Source of the DNA: JBFLVN01 sp040758475 | GTDB lineage: Bacteria > JAGRBM01 | Length of the DNA stretch: 6,122 nucleotides | Direction: 5' to 3' | Assembly: GCA_040758475.1 (NCBI GenBank) | Contig: JBFLVN010000224.1 | Location: 1-6,122 of the forward strand | Shown: piece by piece, positions 5,124 through 6,122 of the stretch | Layout: every line of letters starts with the position of its first letter | Position numbering within the stretch: the stretch's first letter is position 1 | The notes under the pieces: model-generated | Seen by the model: the letters and a program-made list of their open reading frames with translations, nothing else | Told to the model about the DNA's origin: nothing | Database searches by the model: none | Position numbers and translations under genes: made by a program

Positions 5124-6122
5124 TCAGGCCGTCCGCCCCGCGTAGCGGCGCGCAACGCCCCGGAGGCGCTCCAACTCCGCGGGAAGAATTCCAGCGAGAG
5201 CCGTCAGGTCGCTTTCTTGCGTGCTCCAACCGAAGGAAAAGCGGACCGAGCTTTTGGCTTCTTCGCGGGAATACCCCATGGCGAGAAGGACGGGCGAAGG
5301 TTCGAGGGAGCCGGAGGCGCACGCCGCTCCGAGGCTCACGGACACGCCGGCCAGATCAAGCGCTTGCAGGAGGCCTTCGCCCGAAACCCCTTCGAACCGG
5401 ACGGTGGCGATGGACGGAATCCTCGGAGCCTTGGCGGCGAGCAGGGAAGCGCCTTCCAGGCGGGAGATGATTTCCTGGAACCGTTCTCCCAATGCGGAGA
5501 GCCGGGCGCGGATTTCCCCGCCGGATTTTCGCCAATGATCGGCGGCGATTCCGAAGGCCACGATGCCCGGGAGGTTTTCCGTCCCGCCGCGAAGGCCCCG
5601 TTCCTGGGGCCCCGCTCCCAGCACGGGCCGGGGGGCCGATCCCTTGCGGACGACGACGGCGCCGGTCCCTTGGAGGCCGCCCAGCTTGTGCGCCGAAAGA
5701 CTGATGAGGTCGGCGCCGGTTTCCTCGGCCAGCAGGCCGGGGGTCTTCCCTGCCCCCTGGACGGCATCCACGTGGAAGAGCACGCCCGATTCCCGGCAGC
5801 GGAGCGCGATCCGCCCCACGGGAAAAATGGTCCCGGTCTCGTTGCCCACGAACATCACGGAGACGAGCGCCGGGCGAGGGGTCTTTCGCAGGGCGCCCAC
5901 GAGAAAATCCTCGTCCAGGAAGCCGTCCCGGTTTACGGGAATCCGGACAACCGGGCGGCCTTCGGATTCGATCCTCTCCGAGAGTTTCGTGATGGAAGGA
6001 TGTTCGACCGCGCTGAAGAGAAAAGGGCCGCTCTTGTCTTTCGCGGCGGCGAGCCCGCCCAGGATGGCGAGTGCATTGGACTCGGTTCCGCCGCCTGTAA
6101 AGACGATCTCATCCGCTTCCAC
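5124..6122 (-). CDS. iscS: Cysteine desulfurase, NifS/IscS group (5' end outside window)
   Basis: This PLP enzyme takes sulfur from cysteine as a persulfide for Fe-S clusters, thiolated tRNA or cofactors. The window holds the last 332 codons; about 60 N-terminal residues lie beyond the right edge. Visible, counting from the first full codon, are TGGGTESN (9-16), His41 in EHPS, Asn94 in GNETG, Asp119 and Gln122 in VDAVQ, the PLP lysine Lys146 in SAHKLGG, and RGGTEN (178-183). The persulfide cysteine is Cys268 in GAACASGS. The 122-residue spacing from Lys146 to Cys268 equals that between Lys206 and Cys328 of E. coli IscS. The long Cys loop places it in group I (NifS/IscS) and not SufS. The first codon in the window is GTG but lies inside the fold, so it is not the start. 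It is the first visible gene of a minus-strand cluster with hsp70; no iscU, iscA or mnmA is in view. Confidence 0.93.
   Translation of the reverse strand: MEADEIVFTGGGTESNALAILGGLAAAKDKSGPFLFSAVEHPSITKLSERIESEGRPVVRIPVNRDGFLDEDFLVGALRKTPRPALVSVMFVGNETGTIFPVGRIALRCRESGVLFHVDAVQGAGKTPGLLAEETGADLISLSAHKLGGLQGTGAVVVRKGSAPRPVLGAGPQERGLRGGTENLPGIVAFGIAADHWRKSGGEIRARLSALGERFQEIISRLEGASLLAAKAPRIPSIATVRFEGVSGEGLLQALDLAGVSVSLGAACASGSLEPSPVLLAMGYSREEAKSSVRFSFGWSTQESDLTALAGILPAELERLRGVARRYAGRTA

Noticed and set aside
5138..5148. Small inverted repeat CCGC-GTA-GCGG near the end of the desulfurase gene, considered as a terminator
   Set aside because: The stem is only 4 bp, lies inside coding sequence and has no T-run in either direction.
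2192..6122. Standard isc operon (iscS-hscA)
   Set aside because: No iscU, iscA, hscB, fdx or iscR is present in the visible part, the Hsp70 reads more like DnaK, and the third gene encodes an exported protein.

Overview
The window is a gene-dense, GC-rich piece of a bacterial chromosome. It holds eight protein-coding genes, two of them cut by the window edges, and no RNA genes, CRISPR arrays, insertion sequences or long repeats that I can see. The host looks Gram-negative. Its Hsp70 keeps the extra segment in the ATPase domain that marks Gram-negative-type DnaK, and one gene encodes an exported protein resembling a lipoprotein. I cannot name the phylum.

Layout, left to right. On the + strand are the 3' end of an NAD-dependent epimerase resembling hopanoid-associated HpnA, then, 19 nt later, a single-domain HD phosphohydrolase of the SpoT/MESH1 type. 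This hydrolase runs tail to tail into a minus-strand MazE/MazF-like toxin-antitoxin pair, with the two stop codons sharing TTAA. A short divergent spacer, holding a possible promoter for the antitoxin, separates the pair from a + strand thioredoxin-linked arsenate reductase (ArsC of the low-molecular-weight phosphatase fold). That gene ends 3 nt from the end of a long minus-strand cluster. In transcription order, the cluster is a NifS/IscS cysteine desulfurase (5' end outside the window), a DnaK-type Hsp70 and an exported alpha/beta-hydrolase-like protein. The last two genes overlap by ATGA, so they are probably translationally coupled.

Functionally the window mixes stress and housekeeping functions: a possible alarmone-type hydrolase, an RNase toxin with its antitoxin, arsenate detoxification, sulfur mobilisation and a chaperone. 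The most interesting points are the desulfurase-Hsp70-hydrolase gene order, the Hsp70's shortened lid and altered interdomain linker, and the HD hydrolase, which has lost several residues expected for ppGpp recognition. I found no clear evidence of an entirely new system. The cluster at 2192-6122 is the best candidate for follow-up.
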